The notes under the pieces: model-generated
The model's database searches: none
Told to the model about the DNA's origin: nothing
The model's input: only the letters and a program-made list of their open reading frames with translations
Translations under genes and position numbers: made by a program
Source: Trabulsiella guamensis ATCC 49490
GTDB taxonomy: Bacteria; Pseudomonadota; Gammaproteobacteria; Enterobacterales; Enterobacteriaceae
Length of the DNA stretch: 64,000 nt
Direction of reading: 5' to 3'
NCBI RefSeq assembly: GCF_000734965.1
Contig: NZ_JMTB01000043.1
Coordinates: 86,988-150,987 of the forward strand
Shown: positions 30,007 to 40,299 of the stretch, one piece after another
Layout of the letters: the number at the start of each line of letters is the position of its first letter
How positions within the stretch are numbered: the first letter of the stretch is position 1

Positions 30007-30723
30007 ATGAACGAATTTTTTCCTTTAGCAAGCGCCGCCGGGATGACCATCGGCCTTGCCGTTTGTGCACTGATCATCGGCCTTATACTGGCGATGTTCT
30101 TTGCGGTCTGGGAGTCGGCGAAATGGCTCCCGGTCGCATGGGCGGGTTCCGCGCTGGTGACCGTGCTGCGTGGGCTACCAGAGATTCTGGTGGTCCTGTT
30201 TATCTATTTCGGCTCCTCTCAGCTGCTGCTGATGCTATCCGACGGTTTCACGCTGAATCTCGGCGTGGTGCAGATCCCGGTACAGATGGAGATCGAAAAC
30301 TTCGATGTCAGCCCGTTCCTCTGTGGCGTGATTGCGTTGTCGCTGCTCTATTCCGCCTATGCCTCGCAAACCCTGCGCGGTGCGCTGAAGGCCGTGCCGG
30401 TCGGTCAGTGGGAGTCCGGTCAGGCGCTGGGGTTGTCGAAAAGCGCGATATTCTTCCGTCTGGTGATGCCACAGATGTGGCGTCATGCGCTGCCGGGGCT
30501 GGGGAACCAGTGGCTGGTGCTGCTGAAGGATACGGCGCTGGTTTCGCTTATCAGCGTGAACGACCTGATGCTGCAGACCAAAAGCATCGCGACGCGTACC
30601 CAGGAGCCGTTTACCTGGTACATCGTGGCGGCGGCTATTTATCTGGTGATTACCCTCTTCAGTCAATACATTCTCAAACGCATTGACCTGCGTGCCACTC
30701 GCTTTGAACGGAGACCAGGCTGA
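30007..30723 (+). CDS. artQ: Arginine ABC transporter permease ArtQ
   Basis: Inner-membrane permease of the His/Glu/Gln/Arg/opine type. 238 residues with about five membrane helices. The EAA coupling loop region [19 protein letters not shown] contacts ArtP. Its stop overlaps the artM start (TGATG), implying coupled translation and a heteromeric ArtQM channel. Confidence 0.96.
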   Translation: MNEFFPLASAAGMTIGLAVCALIIGLILAMFFAVWESAKWLPVAWAGSALVTVLRGLPEILVVLFIYFGSSQLLLMLSDGFTLNLGVVQIPVQMEIENFDVSPFLCGVIALSLLYSAYASQTLRGALKAVPVGQWESGQALGLSKSAIFFRLVMPQMWRHALPGLGNQWLVLLKDTALVSLISVNDLMLQTKSIATRTQEPFTWYIVAAAIYLVITLFSQYILKRIDLRATRFERRPG

Positions 30724-31391
30724 TGATTGAGTATTTTCCGGAACTGCTGAAAGGGCTGCACACCAGTCTGACGCTGACAGTGGCATCGCTTCTTGTCGCG
30801 CTGGTGCTGGCGCTGATCTTCACCATCATTCTGACGCTGAAAACGCCGGTGCTGGTATGGATTGTGCGCGCATACATTACGCTGTTCACTGGCACGCCGC
30901 TGCTGGTACAGATCTTTCTGATTTACTACGGTCCGGGGCAGTTCCCGACACTGCAGGAATATCCGCTGATCTGGCATCTGCTGTCGGAACCGTGGTTGTG
31001 TGCGCTCATGGCGCTGTCGCTCAACAGTGCTGCCTATACCACTCAACTATTTTACGGTGCTGTCCGCGCCATCCCGGAAGGGCAATGGCAATCCTGCGGC
31101 GCATTGGGAATGAGCAAGAAGGACACGCTGGCGATCCTGCTGCCGTATGCGTTTAAGCGTGCCCTCTCTTCTTATTCCAACGAAGTGGTGCTGATCTTCA
31201 AAAGTACGTCGCTGGCGTACACCATCACATTAATGGAAGTTATGGGTCACGGGCAGTTGCTCTACGGGCGGACTTATGATGTTATGGTATTCGGCGCAGC
31301 GGGGGTGATTTACCTCATCGTCAACGGGCTGCTGACACTCATGATGCGCCTTATCGAACGTAAAGCACTGGCCTTTGAAACACGAAAATAA
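30723..31391 (+). CDS. artM: Arginine ABC transporter permease ArtM
   Basis: Second permease subunit, 222 residues, about five helices. The EAA loop is VRAIPEGQWQSCGALGMS. It begins within the artQ stop codon. A clear terminator follows at 31436-31471, separating artPIQM from the independently promoted artJ. Confidence 0.96.
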   Translation: MIEYFPELLKGLHTSLTLTVASLLVALVLALIFTIILTLKTPVLVWIVRAYITLFTGTPLLVQIFLIYYGPGQFPTLQEYPLIWHLLSEPWLCALMALSLNSAAYTTQLFYGAVRAIPEGQWQSCGALGMSKKDTLAILLPYAFKRALSSYSNEVVLIFKSTSLAYTITLMEVMGHGQLLYGRTYDVMVFGAAGVIYLIVNGLLTLMMRLIERKALAFETRK

Positions 31392-31435
31392 CCAGCCGGT
31401 GTCATTTCCTGACATTGCATAGGTTTGTATCATCC

Positions 31436-31471
31436 AGACGGGTAAGTACCTTTACTTCCCGTCTTTTTTTA
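31436..31471 (+). terminator. Rho-independent terminator of artPIQM
   Basis: AGACGGG-T-AAGT / ACTT-CCCGTCT, an 11-bp stem with one bulge, followed by seven Ts. Confidence 0.9.
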
Positions 31472-31500
31472 TTCCAATAAAAATATTTACTCATTTTTAT

Positions 31501-31514
31501 TGCATATAAATTCA
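31501..31514 (+). promoter_or_regulatory. Putative ArgR operator upstream of artJ
   Basis: TGCAT-ATAA-ATTCA matches 9 of the 10 specified ARG-box positions and lies 70 bp before the artJ ATG. A weaker match overlaps 31476-31489. artJ is the most strongly arginine-repressed art gene in E. coli. Confidence 0.65.
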
Positions 31515-31583
31515 TTTAATGGCATCGTAACGATATGTCACAAACGGCACTACATCATAAGATTGACAGACGGGAGCTTTCAC

Positions 31584-32315
31584 ATGAAAAAATTACTTCT
31601 GGCCGCAATGTTTGCCACCTTTGCCACAGGCGCAGTCGCCGCGGATAAAATCAACTTTGGCGTTTCCGCCACCTACCCTCCTTTTGAATCGCTGGATGCC
31701 AGCAACCAGATTGTGGGTTTTGATATCGACCTGGCGAAAGCGCTGTGCAAACAGATGCAGGCAGAATGCACCTTCACCAACCACGCCTTTGACAGCCTGA
31801 TCCCGTCACTGAAATTTAAGAAATACGACGCGGTGATTTCGGGGATGGATATCACGCCTGAGCGTAGCAAACAGGTCACTTTTACTGACCCGTACTATGC
31901 CAACTCAGCAGTTGTCATTGCGAAAAAAGATGCTTACAAGACGTTTGAGGATCTGAAAGGCAAACGCATTGGTATGGAAAACGGCACCACGCACCAGAAA
32001 TATTTGCAGGATAAACATCCGGAAGTGAAAACCGTAGCGTACGACAGCTATCAGAACGCCATCATCGACCTCAAAAACGGCCGCATCGACGGCGTGTTTG
32101 GTGATACCGCAGTGGTGAATGAGTGGCTGAAAACCAACCCGCAACTGGGTACCGCGACGCCGAAAGTGACCGATCCGCAATACTTCGGCACCGGTCTTGG
32201 TATCGCGGTTCGCCCCGATAACAAAGCGCTGGTCGAGAAACTCAATAATGCGCTGAAAGCCATCAAAGCTGATGGCACGTATCAGAAAATCAGCGACCAG
32301 TGGTTCCCGGGCTAA
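31584..32315 (+). CDS. artJ: High-affinity arginine-binding protein ArtJ
   Basis: Periplasmic solute-binding protein delivering L-arginine to ArtQMP. 243 residues. The signal peptide is MKKLLLAAMFATFATGAVAA. The mature part is highly similar to ArtI (SATYPPFESLDAS, GMDITPERSKQVTF). It has its own promoter and an ArgR-like site. In E. coli the gene beyond artJ is rlmC. Here it is yehS, from a region about 1.3 Mb away in E. coli, so artJ is the last gene before a rearrangement junction. Confidence 0.96.
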   Translation: MKKLLLAAMFATFATGAVAADKINFGVSATYPPFESLDASNQIVGFDIDLAKALCKQMQAECTFTNHAFDSLIPSLKFKKYDAVISGMDITPERSKQVTFTDPYYANSAVVIAKKDAYKTFEDLKGKRIGMENGTTHQKYLQDKHPEVKTVAYDSYQNAIIDLKNGRIDGVFGDTAVVNEWLKTNPQLGTATPKVTDPQYFGTGLGIAVRPDNKALVEKLNNALKAIKADGTYQKISDQWFPG

Positions 32316-32332
32316 GACACCACGCCCGAATC

Positions 32333-32357
32333 AAGCCGGAGAAATCCGGCTTTTTTT
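32333..32357 (+). terminator. artJ terminator, its T-run overlapping the yehS stop codon
   Basis: AAGCCGGA-GAAA-TCCGGCTT followed by TTTTTTT. The last two Ts are part of the minus-strand yehS stop codon (32356-32358). The rearrangement junction must lie at or very near this hairpin. Confidence 0.9.
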
Positions 32358-32820
32358 ATGCCTGATGCAAGCGCACCGTCAGGCCGCGCAGGAAATAACG
32401 CAGGAACTGATCTCCGCATTCGCGAAAATTTTTGTGCTCCGGGGCACGCATCATGGCGGTAATTTCCGGCATTGATACGCGGAACTTTTGCTCTGTGAGG
32501 ATCGCCAGAATATCATCCGTTTTCAGGGAAAAGGCGATACGCAACTTCTTCAGTATGATGTTGTTATTTATCCGGCGCTCAAGCGTCAGCAGCGGCGAGT
32601 CTTCGTCACGACCGCGCTTGTCGTATATCAGCCCATTCAGAAAAGCAGACAGTACGATGTCAGGGCAACGCTCAAATCCCTCTTCTTCTTCTTTTCGCAA
32701 CCACGGCGCAATCTGCGCTTCTACCACGTCCGTTTCGCCGAGGGCAATCAGCCGCACCAGACCCTGGTTGTTGGTTTTCAGGGCGTAGCGCAGGCTACGT
32801 AAAATATCATTATTCAGCAT
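32356..32820 (-). CDS. yehS: DUF1456 family protein YehS
   Basis: 154 residues (E. coli YehS has 156), two DUF1456 repeats: LRYALKTNNQGLVRLIALGE near the start and LRIAFSLKTDDILAILTEQ in the middle. It is soluble with no known function. It stands next to btsR, as in E. coli, but its other neighbour is artJ instead of yehR. It is convergent with artJ. Confidence 0.92.
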   Translation of the reverse strand: MLNNDILRSLRYALKTNNQGLVRLIALGETDVVEAQIAPWLRKEEEEGFERCPDIVLSAFLNGLIYDKRGRDEDSPLLTLERRINNNIILKKLRIAFSLKTDDILAILTEQKFRVSMPEITAMMRAPEHKNFRECGDQFLRYFLRGLTVRLHQA

Positions 32821-32922
32821 GTTGCCTTCAGAAAATTAAGATGTTGACCCGGCACGCACAGGGCTCCGGGCAAAAAACGATGACTGGATCAGACGCAAGC
32901 CTCTAGTGTAACCGCAACCGGG

Positions 32923-33642
32923 TTACAACCCAATCGCCTCTTTCAGGCTTTTCAGATAGCGGCGACTGACCGGCACAGTTTGCCCGGCGCGCAGCAGTAA
33001 CTCCGCCTGGCCATTTTCCTCAAGGCGGATCTCTTTGACATGCGCCAGATTAACCAGATGCTGTCGGTGGCAGCGTACCAGCGGCGTGCGGCTCTCCAGC
33101 GTCCGCAGCGTTAATTCAGTGAACCCTTCTTTACCTTCGTGGCTGGTGACGTACACGCCACTCATCCGGCTGCTGACAAACGCCACATCTTCCATTTGCA
33201 GCAGGTAGATTCGGCTGTGGCCGGTACAGGGGATATACTTCAGCACCTGCTGATTTTCGCCGAGCACAGAGACATCCTGCAGATTACGTTCCTGACGCAG
33301 GCGCGTCAGGGTTTTCTCCAGCCGCTTCGCCTCTATGGGTTTGAGCAGGTAGTCAAAAGCATGCTCTTCGAAGGCTTTGACGGCGTATTCATCAAAGGCG
33401 GTGAGAAAAACGATGTATGGCCGGTGTTCCGGATCAAGCATACCCACCATTTCCAGCCCGCTGATGCGCGGCATCTGGATGTCAAGAAACAGCACATCCG
33501 GGCGCAGACGATGCACCGCGCCAATACCTTCAACCGCATTTGAACATTCACCGACGATGTCGATATCGTTTTGTTCCTGTAGCAGAATGCGCAGATTCTC
33601 TCGTGCCAGGGGTTCATCATCGACAATCAGCACATTTAGCAT
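32923..33642 (-). CDS. btsR: Response regulator BtsR (YehT), LytTR family
   Basis: Partner of the pyruvate-sensing kinase BtsS; in E. coli it activates the pyruvate transporter gene btsT. 239 residues. The receiver domain has acidic residues in IVDDEPLA, the phospho-acceptor Asp54 in LFLDIQMP and Lys in [10 protein letters not shown]. The C-terminal LytTR DNA-binding domain (about 135-239) has [20 protein letters not shown]. Its start overlaps the end of btsS by 7 bp. Confidence 0.96.
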   Translation of the reverse strand: MLNVLIVDDEPLARENLRILLQEQNDIDIVGECSNAVEGIGAVHRLRPDVLFLDIQMPRISGLEMVGMLDPEHRPYIVFLTAFDEYAVKAFEEHAFDYLLKPIEAKRLEKTLTRLRQERNLQDVSVLGENQQVLKYIPCTGHSRIYLLQMEDVAFVSSRMSGVYVTSHEGKEGFTELTLRTLESRTPLVRCHRQHLVNLAHVKEIRLEENGQAELLLRAGQTVPVSRRYLKSLKEAIGL

Positions 33643-35324
33643 GCAGTCTCCTCCAGGGGCAGTCGCAGAGTGATACGGGTGAAGCGTTCCGGTTCACAGG
33701 TAACCGTGATGCCGCAGTTGTCACCAAAGCGGGCGCGAAGTCGTTTATCCACCAGATTCATGCCCAGTCCGCTGGCGTTTTCCCTGGGTTGATACAAACC
33801 AGCGTTATCTTCGATATCCAGTTGCAGGTACTGACCGTGCTGGCTCGCCTGAATGGAGATCTCGCCCACGCCGAGATGTTGCGATGTACCGTGTTTGATG
33901 GCGTTCTCCACGATAGGCTGCAACGTAAACGCCGGCAGCTGGTGATGCGACAGGGATTCCGGAACAAACAACGTCACCTGCAGACGGGACTGGAAACGCG
34001 CCTTTTCGATTTGCAGATAGGCGTTAACATGCTCGATTTCATCTGCCAGCGTCACCACTTCCGACGGTCGCTTCAGGTTTTTACGAAAGAAGGTCGACAG
34101 ATACTGAACCAGTTGTCCGGCCTGATCGCTGTCGCGACGAATCACCGCCATCAGCGTATTCAGCGCGTTAAACAGGAAATGCGGATTCACCTGCGCATGC
34201 AGCAGTTTGATTTCTGATTGTGTCAGCAACGCTTTTTGCCGTTCATATTGCCCGGCGAGGATCTGTGCGGACAGCAACTGCGCGATCCCCTCGCCCAGCG
34301 TGCGATTAATCGAGCTGAACAGGCGATTTTTCGCTTCATAGAGCTTAATTGTGCCGATAACGCGCTGGTTTTCACCCCGTAACGGGATCACCAGCGTCGA
34401 GCCGAGCTTGCAGTTCGGGTGAATCGAACAACGGTACGGCACTTCATTGCCGTCGGCATAGACCACATCGCCGGTATCAATCGCCTTTTGTGTGTATGAC
34501 GATGAGATCGGTTTGCCCGGCAGGTGGTGATCATCACCAATCCCGGTGAAGGCCAGTAGCTTATCGCGATCGGTGATCGCCACCGCGCCGATATCCAGCT
34601 CCTGGATCAGCACTTGCGCCACTTTCATGCTGTTCTCTTCATTGAAGCCCTGTCGCAAAATCCCTTCCGTCGACGCCGCCACCTTCAGTGCCGTCGCCGA
34701 AAACGCCGAGGTGTATTTCTCAAACATTGCCCGCTTGTCGAGCAGAATACGCATAAACAGCGCGGCCCCTACGGTATTGGTGACCATCATCGGCGCGGCG
34801 ATGCTCTGCACCAGATGCAGCGCGTCGTTAAACGGACGCGCAATCGCCAGAATGATCAGCATCTGAACCAGTTCGGCAAAACAGGTAATCGCCCCGGCTG
34901 TCAACGGGCTGAACACCTTATCGGGACGGCCGCGACGAATCAACACACTGTGTACCAGTCCACCCAGCAGCCCTTCGACAATGGTCGAAATCATGCAACT
35001 GAGCGCCGTCATGCCGCCCATCGAATAGCGATGAAGCCCGCCGGTCAGCCCGACCAGCCCCCCCACTACCGGGCCGCCCAGCAGGCCGCCCATCACCGCG
35101 CCGATAGCACGGGTATTGGCAATAGAATCTTCGATATGCAGACCAAAGTAGGTCCCCATAATGCAGAAAATGGAGAAGGTGACATAGCAGAGGAGTTTGT
35201 GCGGCAGACGCACGGTAACCTGCATCAGAGGGATAAAGAGCCGCGTTTTGCTCATCAGCCAGGCGATGACCAGAAATACACACATCTGCTGAAGCAGCAG
35301 CAACACCAGATTAAACTCGTACAT
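33636..35324 (-). CDS. btsS: High-affinity pyruvate sensor histidine kinase BtsS (YehU), LytS type
   Basis: Membrane kinase with a 5TM-LYT N-terminal domain (several helices within residues 1-190), a GAF domain in the middle and a His_kinase/HATPase C-terminus. The phospho-acceptor His is in [16 protein letters not shown] and the ATP site includes [12 protein letters not shown] and [11 protein letters not shown]. 562 residues from [11 protein letters not shown] (35324), against 561 in E. coli; an ORF extension of 7 codons upstream is not conserved. It forms an operon with btsR. Confidence 0.95.
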   Translation of the reverse strand: MYEFNLVLLLLQQMCVFLVIAWLMSKTRLFIPLMQVTVRLPHKLLCYVTFSIFCIMGTYFGLHIEDSIANTRAIGAVMGGLLGGPVVGGLVGLTGGLHRYSMGGMTALSCMISTIVEGLLGGLVHSVLIRRGRPDKVFSPLTAGAITCFAELVQMLIILAIARPFNDALHLVQSIAAPMMVTNTVGAALFMRILLDKRAMFEKYTSAFSATALKVAASTEGILRQGFNEENSMKVAQVLIQELDIGAVAITDRDKLLAFTGIGDDHHLPGKPISSSYTQKAIDTGDVVYADGNEVPYRCSIHPNCKLGSTLVIPLRGENQRVIGTIKLYEAKNRLFSSINRTLGEGIAQLLSAQILAGQYERQKALLTQSEIKLLHAQVNPHFLFNALNTLMAVIRRDSDQAGQLVQYLSTFFRKNLKRPSEVVTLADEIEHVNAYLQIEKARFQSRLQVTLFVPESLSHHQLPAFTLQPIVENAIKHGTSQHLGVGEISIQASQHGQYLQLDIEDNAGLYQPRENASGLGMNLVDKRLRARFGDNCGITVTCEPERFTRITLRLPLEETAC

Positions 35325-35549
35325 ACCCGACCTGAGCCATACCACGCCTGAATAGTGGTAATTTACCCTGCATGGAAATCACTTTCTTTGAAGCGAGGCA
35401 TAAAAACGCAAAAATGCGCTTAAGATCACGCTTTTATTACGCTTTTTTCACCTGACCCGCCTGAGATCTGAACAAAAAACGAACAAATTTTCCTGGTTCG
35501 GAATTTAGTGACTACAGTTATAGTGGGAAGCTAGGGCAAAGGTGAAAAC

Positions 35550-36281
35550 ATGGCGCTTTACAGCATCGGTGAAGTGGCTCTGCTTTGTGACATCAATCCT
35601 GTAACGCTACGCGCCTGGCAGCGCCGCTATGGATTGCTAAAACCACAACGCACGGACGGCGGACACCGCTTATTCAATGAAGAAGATATTGATCGTATTC
35701 GGGAGATCAAACGCTGGATAGAAACTGGCGTTCAGGTCGGCAAAGTCAAATCGCTGCTGTGTGAAAAGACCAGCGCGCAGCACACCGGCTGGCTGGAGCA
35801 ACAGGAGATGCTGCTCAGTTATCTGCAAAATGGCAATCTGAACCGTCTACGGCTGTGGATCAAAGAGCGCGGTCGCGATTACCCAGCTCAGACGCTGGTC
35901 ACTAACCTGTTCATTCCGCTTCGCCGACGCCTGCAATCACAACAGGCCACTCTGCATATGCTGTTAAGCATGCTGGACGGCATCTTAATCAATCATATTT
36001 CGCATTGCTTACTGAGCGGTCACCGTAAAGCGGGGAAAGATGCGCTGGTGGTTGGCTGGAATATTCATGACACCACACGCTTGTGGCTGGAAGGCTGGAT
36101 GGCCTCTGAGCAAGGCTGGCGGGTCGATATCCTCGCCCATTCGCTGACCCAGTTACGGCCGGAAATTTTCGAAGGGAAAACGCTGCTGGTCTGGTGTGGT
36201 GAATCGCCGTCTTCGTTACAGACACAACAGCTGGCCCGCTGGCGGGAAGCCGGTTATGAGATCGTTTCCCTCGGGGCATAG
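35550..36281 (+). CDS. mlrA: MerR-like transcriptional regulator MlrA
   Basis: Activates csgD, and through it curli and cellulose, under RpoS in E. coli and Salmonella. 243 residues. The N-terminal MerR helix-turn-helix is [31 protein letters not shown] (core [13 protein letters not shown]). The C-terminal half resembles B12-binding-type domains without an obvious cobalamin motif. Divergent from btsS across a 225-bp AT-rich region that should hold both promoters. yohO follows on the same strand. Confidence 0.95.
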   Translation: MALYSIGEVALLCDINPVTLRAWQRRYGLLKPQRTDGGHRLFNEEDIDRIREIKRWIETGVQVGKVKSLLCEKTSAQHTGWLEQQEMLLSYLQNGNLNRLRLWIKERGRDYPAQTLVTNLFIPLRRRLQSQQATLHMLLSMLDGILINHISHCLLSGHRKAGKDALVVGWNIHDTTRLWLEGWMASEQGWRVDILAHSLTQLRPEIFEGKTLLVWCGESPSSLQTQQLARWREAGYEIVSLGA

Positions 36282-36355
36282 CGTTACTTTTACGCATTCG
36301 TTTAATAACAAAGGCGTTTCATAGTAGAATAACGGTGTTAACACAGGAGCCTGCT

Positions 36356-36469
36356 ATGAAACCCGCCAAAATCGCTGTTATTACTCTCTTTACGCTGATG
36401 GCTATCGGCGGTATCAGTGGCGTGATGCTCGCGGGATATTCGTTTATTGTTCGTGGCGGTATCGGCTGA
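36356..36469 (+). CDS. yohO: Small membrane protein YohO
   Basis: 37 residues with one hydrophobic helix ([20 protein letters not shown]) and a basic N-terminus. It matches the E. coli small protein YohO in pattern (ending GVMLAGY-F-x-R-x-G) and in location between mlrA and yehW. Ribosome site CAGGAG lies 8 bp before the ATG. Its 3' end overlaps the 3' end of yehW by 26 bp on the opposite strand. Confidence 0.85.
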   Translation: MKPAKIAVITLFTLMAIGGISGVMLAGYSFIVRGGIG

Positions 36470-37181
36470 GCCAGCGGTTCAGTCGCTCAAAGCCACGGTC
36501 AATAATAATGGCCGCCAGCGCCACCAGAATCGCCCCCTGAAGCACGTACGCCGTGTTAAACCCGCTCAGTCCGATGATGATCGGCGTACCGAGCGTGTTG
36601 GCACCTACGGTTGATGCAATGGCTGCAGTGCCAATGTTAATGATGACCGAGGTGCGGATCCCCGCCAGAATCACCGGTGCTGCCAGCGGCAACTCCACTT
36701 TTGCCAGCCGCTGCCAGCCGTTCATCCCCATCCCTTTCGCCACACTGCTGACGCTTTCCGGCACCGCCGCCAGTCCTGCCAGCGTTCCCTGCAGGACCGG
36801 CAAAATGCCATAAAGAATCAGCGCGATAAGGGCCGGTTCACGGCCAAAGCCCATCACCGGAACCGCAATTGCCAGCACCGCCACTGGCGGAAAGGTCTGC
36901 CCCATCGCGGCAATGGTTTCGACCAGCGTGCGAAACTCGCGCCCCGCCGGACGCGTGACCAGAATTCCCGCGCCAACCCCCAGGATCACCGCCGCCAGGC
37001 TCGACACGCCCACCAGCCAGAGGTGCGCCAGCGTCAGCGTCAGAAAACTCTCCTGTTGATAGAGCGGGCGCGGCAGTTGCGGGAACAGCGCGTGAAACAA
37101 TGGACCGCTGCGCGGCAACAGCCACAGCAGCGCGAGAAACAGCACAATCAACCACAGTAGCGGGTCACGAAACCGTTGCAC
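36444..37181 (-). CDS. yehW: Osmoprotectant ABC transporter permease YehW
   Basis: Permease of the OsmU-type importer (YehZYXW), induced by RpoS and osmotic stress in E. coli; low-affinity glycine betaine has been reported as a substrate. 245 residues from the GTG at 37181, which has the ribosome site GAGGAGG and overlaps yehX by 17 bp. An ATG further upstream lies inside yehX and would add a non-family extension. About six helices; EAA-type loop [21 protein letters not shown]. It shares 26 bp with yohO at the 3' end. Confidence 0.93.
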   Translation of the reverse strand: MQRFRDPLLWLIVLFLALLWLLPRSGPLFHALFPQLPRPLYQQESFLTLTLAHLWLVGVSSLAAVILGVGAGILVTRPAGREFRTLVETIAAMGQTFPPVAVLAIAVPVMGFGREPALIALILYGILPVLQGTLAGLAAVPESVSSVAKGMGMNGWQRLAKVELPLAAPVILAGIRTSVIINIGTAAIASTVGANTLGTPIIIGLSGFNTAYVLQGAILVALAAIIIDRGFERLNRWLSRYRHEQ

Positions 37182-38112
37182 GGTTTTCCTCCTCACGCAA
37201 CAGATCAGCAAAATGCAGCACGCCACATGGCTCACCCAGCGCGTTAACCACCGGCAAACTGAGCCGCTGCTGCGCCACAAACGCTGACAGCGCCTCGCGC
37301 AGGCTCATGGCTTCCTGCAATGGTTCGCCCTGAGCGTGTTCATCACGACGCAGGTAATGCCTCACTTCGCGTAACGACAGCAGCCGTACGCCCAGTTCAC
37401 TGCTGCCAAAAAAGGTGCGTACAAATTCGTTGTGGGGATGGCTTAAGATCTCCAGCGGCGTACCCTGCTGGATCACTTCGCCGCCGTCCATTAATACCAG
37501 ATGATCAGCCAGCCGCAGCGCTTCGTCGATGTCATGGGTGACCAGCACAATCGTTCGCCCGAGCAGGCGGTGAATGCGGCTCATCTCCTGCTGGAGCGCG
37601 GCACGGGTCACCGGGTCGAGCGCGCCGAAGGGTTCATCCATCAGCAGCACTTCAGGGTTCGCCGCCAGCGCCCGCGCCACGCCAACGCGCTGCTGCTGCC
37701 CGCCCGACAACTGGTGCGGATAACGCTCGCGCAACGCGGGTTCCAGACCGAGCAGTGCCATCAGTTCCTCAATGCGCTGGTCGATTTTGCCGCGCGACCA
37801 TTTCTGCAGTTGCGGCACTGTGGCGATGTTCTGCGCGACCGTCCAGTGGGGAAAAAGCCCAATCGACTGAATGGCGTAGCCCATCCGCCGGCGCATTTCG
37901 AGCACGGGCTGCTGGCGAATTTCTTCCCCGGCAAAACGGATGATGCCGCTGTCATGCTCCACCAGCCGGTTAATCATCTTCAGCGTGGTTGATTTCCCGG
38001 AGCCAGAGGTCCCAACCAGCACCGAAAAAGCGCCTTCCCGCAGATTCAGCGAGAGATCTTTCACCGCGTCGAGGCCTGAGAAGCTTTTGCTCACATGTTC
38101 AAATTCAATCAT
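37165..38112 (-). CDS. yehX: Osmoprotectant ABC transporter ATP-binding protein YehX
   Basis: 315 residues. Walker [12 protein letters not shown], signature [15 protein letters not shown], Walker [13 protein letters not shown], switch [11 protein letters not shown]-terminal CBS-like regulatory region follows ([25 protein letters not shown] is partly visible). It overlaps yehY by 8 bp and yehW by 17 bp, so the whole osmF-yehYXW set is one transcript on the minus strand. Confidence 0.95.
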   Translation of the reverse strand: MIEFEHVSKSFSGLDAVKDLSLNLREGAFSVLVGTSGSGKSTTLKMINRLVEHDSGIIRFAGEEIRQQPVLEMRRRMGYAIQSIGLFPHWTVAQNIATVPQLQKWSRGKIDQRIEELMALLGLEPALRERYPHQLSGGQQQRVGVARALAANPEVLLMDEPFGALDPVTRAALQQEMSRIHRLLGRTIVLVTHDIDEALRLADHLVLMDGGEVIQQGTPLEILSHPHNEFVRTFFGSSELGVRLLSLREVRHYLRRDEHAQGEPLQEAMSLREALSAFVAQQRLSLPVVNALGEPCGVLHFADLLREEENRATVS

Positions 38113-39262
38113 TTCGCGCCCCTCTCAGCAGAGCTATCCACAGGCCAAACAGCGCATCCAGCACTACCGCCAGTACAATCGTTGGGATCACACCCAACAG
38201 AACCAGATCCAACGCACTGCTCAGCAACCCCTGGAATACCAGCGCACCAAAACCCCCTGCGCCGATAAGCGCTGCTATCACTGCCATGCCCACCGTCTGG
38301 ACGGCGACCACGCGCAGACTGCGCAGCAACACTGGCATTGCCAGCGGTAGCTGAACCTGCCAGAAACGCTGGCGAGGGCTCATGCCCATAGCCTCCGCGC
38401 TTTCAAGAATATCAGGCGGCACCTGACGCATCCCCGCCACCACGCCGCGCACAAGCGGCAGGAGCGCATAAAGCACCAGCGCTATAAGCGCCGGCGCCAG
38501 CCCTGTGCCGGCAATACCCATTTTCGCCAGTACCGGAAACTGTTGAACCAGCCCGGCCAGCGGCGCAATCAGCAACCCAAACAGCGCGACAGAAGGGATA
38601 GTCTGAATAATATTCAGGGTGGTAAAAACAGAGGTCTGACGTGAATCATGGCGATAGCACCACAGGCCGAGTGGAATGCCGATCATCAGCCCAGGCAACA
38701 GCGTACCGAACAGCAGCGTCAGATGCTGCACCAGCGCATCGTTAAACACGTCCTGGCGATTGCTGTACTCTTTCAGCAACGAGAGATCATCCAGTTTCCC
38801 CAGCCATAACAGTACACAGGGAAGGATCCAGATTTGCGCATTGAGCAACCAGCGCCAGACGGAACGTCGAGTCAGCCGTCTCGCCGTATCACTGCAAATC
38901 AGTAATGACAACGCCAGCCACAGCCATAATCCGCTGCCTGGTGAGGTTCTCGCCAGCGGGCTTTCGCTGGTCACAAGCAGTGTTGCGGCATGCCCGGCAG
39001 ACCAGAACAGCGTGACGAACGAGAGTTGCGCGAGGAGGAACGTTGTCCATAACGGGAGCTGGCCGGGCAGCAAGCTGAGCACAATAAAAACCGCTGGCAG
39101 CGCCAGCAACCAGTAAGAAGAGAAAGCGCTAATCTGCCACAGTTGCCGCCCTTCGCCCGACATCAGCCGGTTGGGTGCATAATTGATAAAGGGGAGCATC
39201 GCTGCTGCCAGTGCGATCAGTACCAGCAGCAGCACGACCCGGTTATGACATTGAATCGACAC
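38105..39262 (-). CDS. yehY: Osmoprotectant ABC transporter permease YehY
   Basis: 385 residues, the E. coli length. It has extra N-terminal helices (about four) before the core permease domain. The EAA-like loop is [21 protein letters not shown]. It starts 7 bp after the osmF stop. It pairs with YehW as the second membrane subunit. Confidence 0.95.
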   Translation of the reverse strand: MSIQCHNRVVLLLVLIALAAAMLPFINYAPNRLMSGEGRQLWQISAFSSYWLLALPAVFIVLSLLPGQLPLWTTFLLAQLSFVTLFWSAGHAATLLVTSESPLARTSPGSGLWLWLALSLLICSDTARRLTRRSVWRWLLNAQIWILPCVLLWLGKLDDLSLLKEYSNRQDVFNDALVQHLTLLFGTLLPGLMIGIPLGLWCYRHDSRQTSVFTTLNIIQTIPSVALFGLLIAPLAGLVQQFPVLAKMGIAGTGLAPALIALVLYALLPLVRGVVAGMRQVPPDILESAEAMGMSPRQRFWQVQLPLAMPVLLRSLRVVAVQTVGMAVIAALIGAGGFGALVFQGLLSSALDLVLLGVIPTIVLAVVLDALFGLWIALLRGARND

Positions 39263-39269
39263 GGTTCCG

Positions 39270-40187
39270 TTACTTCACCAGCCCTTTTTGTTTCAGATAG
39301 TCAGCCGCCACTTTTTTGGCATCCAGCCCTTCCACGGCAATGCTGGCGTTCAGCTGTTGCAGCGTTTTTTCATCCAGACTTTCAAAGACGGGTTTCAGCC
39401 ATTCGCCGATCTGCGGATATGCTTTCAGCACCGCGTCCCGCACCACCGGCGTGGGGGCGTAAATCGGCTGCACACCTTTCGGATCGCTCAGGGTTTGTAA
39501 CCCCAGTGCGGCCACCGGACCATCAGTGCCATAGGCCATCGCGGCATTTACACCAGAGGTCTGCTGCGCCGCGGCTTTGATGGTCACCGCGGTATCCCCT
39601 CCGGCCAGTGACAGCAATTGGTCCTGGTTGAGTTTGAAACCGTAGGCTTTCTCAAAGGCAGGTAGTGCATCTGTTCGCTCAATAAACTCAGCCGATGCCG
39701 CCAGCTTAAATTTACCGCCCTCTTTCAGGTAACGGCTGAGATCAGCAAGCGAGGTGAGTTTATTTTCCTTCGCCAGTTCCTGACGAACGGCGATAGTCCA
39801 GGTGTTATTGGCAGGCGCTGGCGTCAGCCAGACCAGTTTGTTCTGCTCAGCGTCCAGTTTTTTGACTTTTTCATAGCCCTGTTGAGCATTCTTCCAGGCC
39901 GGAGCGTTCTCTTCTTTGAAGAAAAACGCGCCGTTGCCGGTATATTCCGGGTAGATATCCAGCGCACCTGACGTGATGGCACCACGTACCACAGGTGTTG
40001 TACCGAGCTGAACTTTGTTAACCGTTTTGACGCCGTGGCTTTCCAGTACCTGCAAAATAATGTTGCCGAGCAGCGCCCCTTCGGTATCAATTTTCGATCC
40101 GACTTTGACCGGCTCCGCGGCCTGGAGCGGCAGACTGAATGCCGCCACGAGCGCCATCGTCGCCGCCCACCCCTTTGTCATTGTCAT
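39270..40187 (-). CDS. osmF: Osmoprotectant ABC transporter substrate-binding protein OsmF (YehZ)
   Basis: Periplasmic binding protein of the OpuAC type, 305 residues from MTMTKGW with ribosome site GAGGAAAAT; upstream in-frame starts are not conserved. The signal peptide ends near SLPLQAAEP. The mature part is very close to E. coli ([33 protein letters not shown]). First gene of osmF-yehYXW. It is followed upstream by a T6SS effector/immunity pair not found here in E. coli K-12. Confidence 0.95.
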   Translation of the reverse strand: MTMTKGWAATMALVAAFSLPLQAAEPVKVGSKIDTEGALLGNIILQVLESHGVKTVNKVQLGTTPVVRGAITSGALDIYPEYTGNGAFFFKEENAPAWKNAQQGYEKVKKLDAEQNKLVWLTPAPANNTWTIAVRQELAKENKLTSLADLSRYLKEGGKFKLAASAEFIERTDALPAFEKAYGFKLNQDQLLSLAGGDTAVTIKAAAQQTSGVNAAMAYGTDGPVAALGLQTLSDPKGVQPIYAPTPVVRDAVLKAYPQIGEWLKPVFESLDEKTLQQLNASIAVEGLDAKKVAADYLKQKGLVK

Positions 40188-40299
40188 GCGATTTTCCTCG
40201 TGATTTACGCTCTTTTTCATAGCCTTGAATGAAAAGCGTAGACGAAAACGGTTCGTTTAACCGGAGAATGCGTGATTATCTGAGTGAGTACAACCCTTT

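Noticed and set aside
29268..32315. artI and artJ as a recent duplication or assembly repeat
   Set aside because: The two proteins differ throughout and both correspond to distinct E. coli genes of the same names; this is an old duplication.
35550..36281. mlrA as a cobalamin-dependent light or B12 sensor
   Set aside because: The C-terminal region lacks a recognisable cobalamin-binding D-x-H-x2-G motif.
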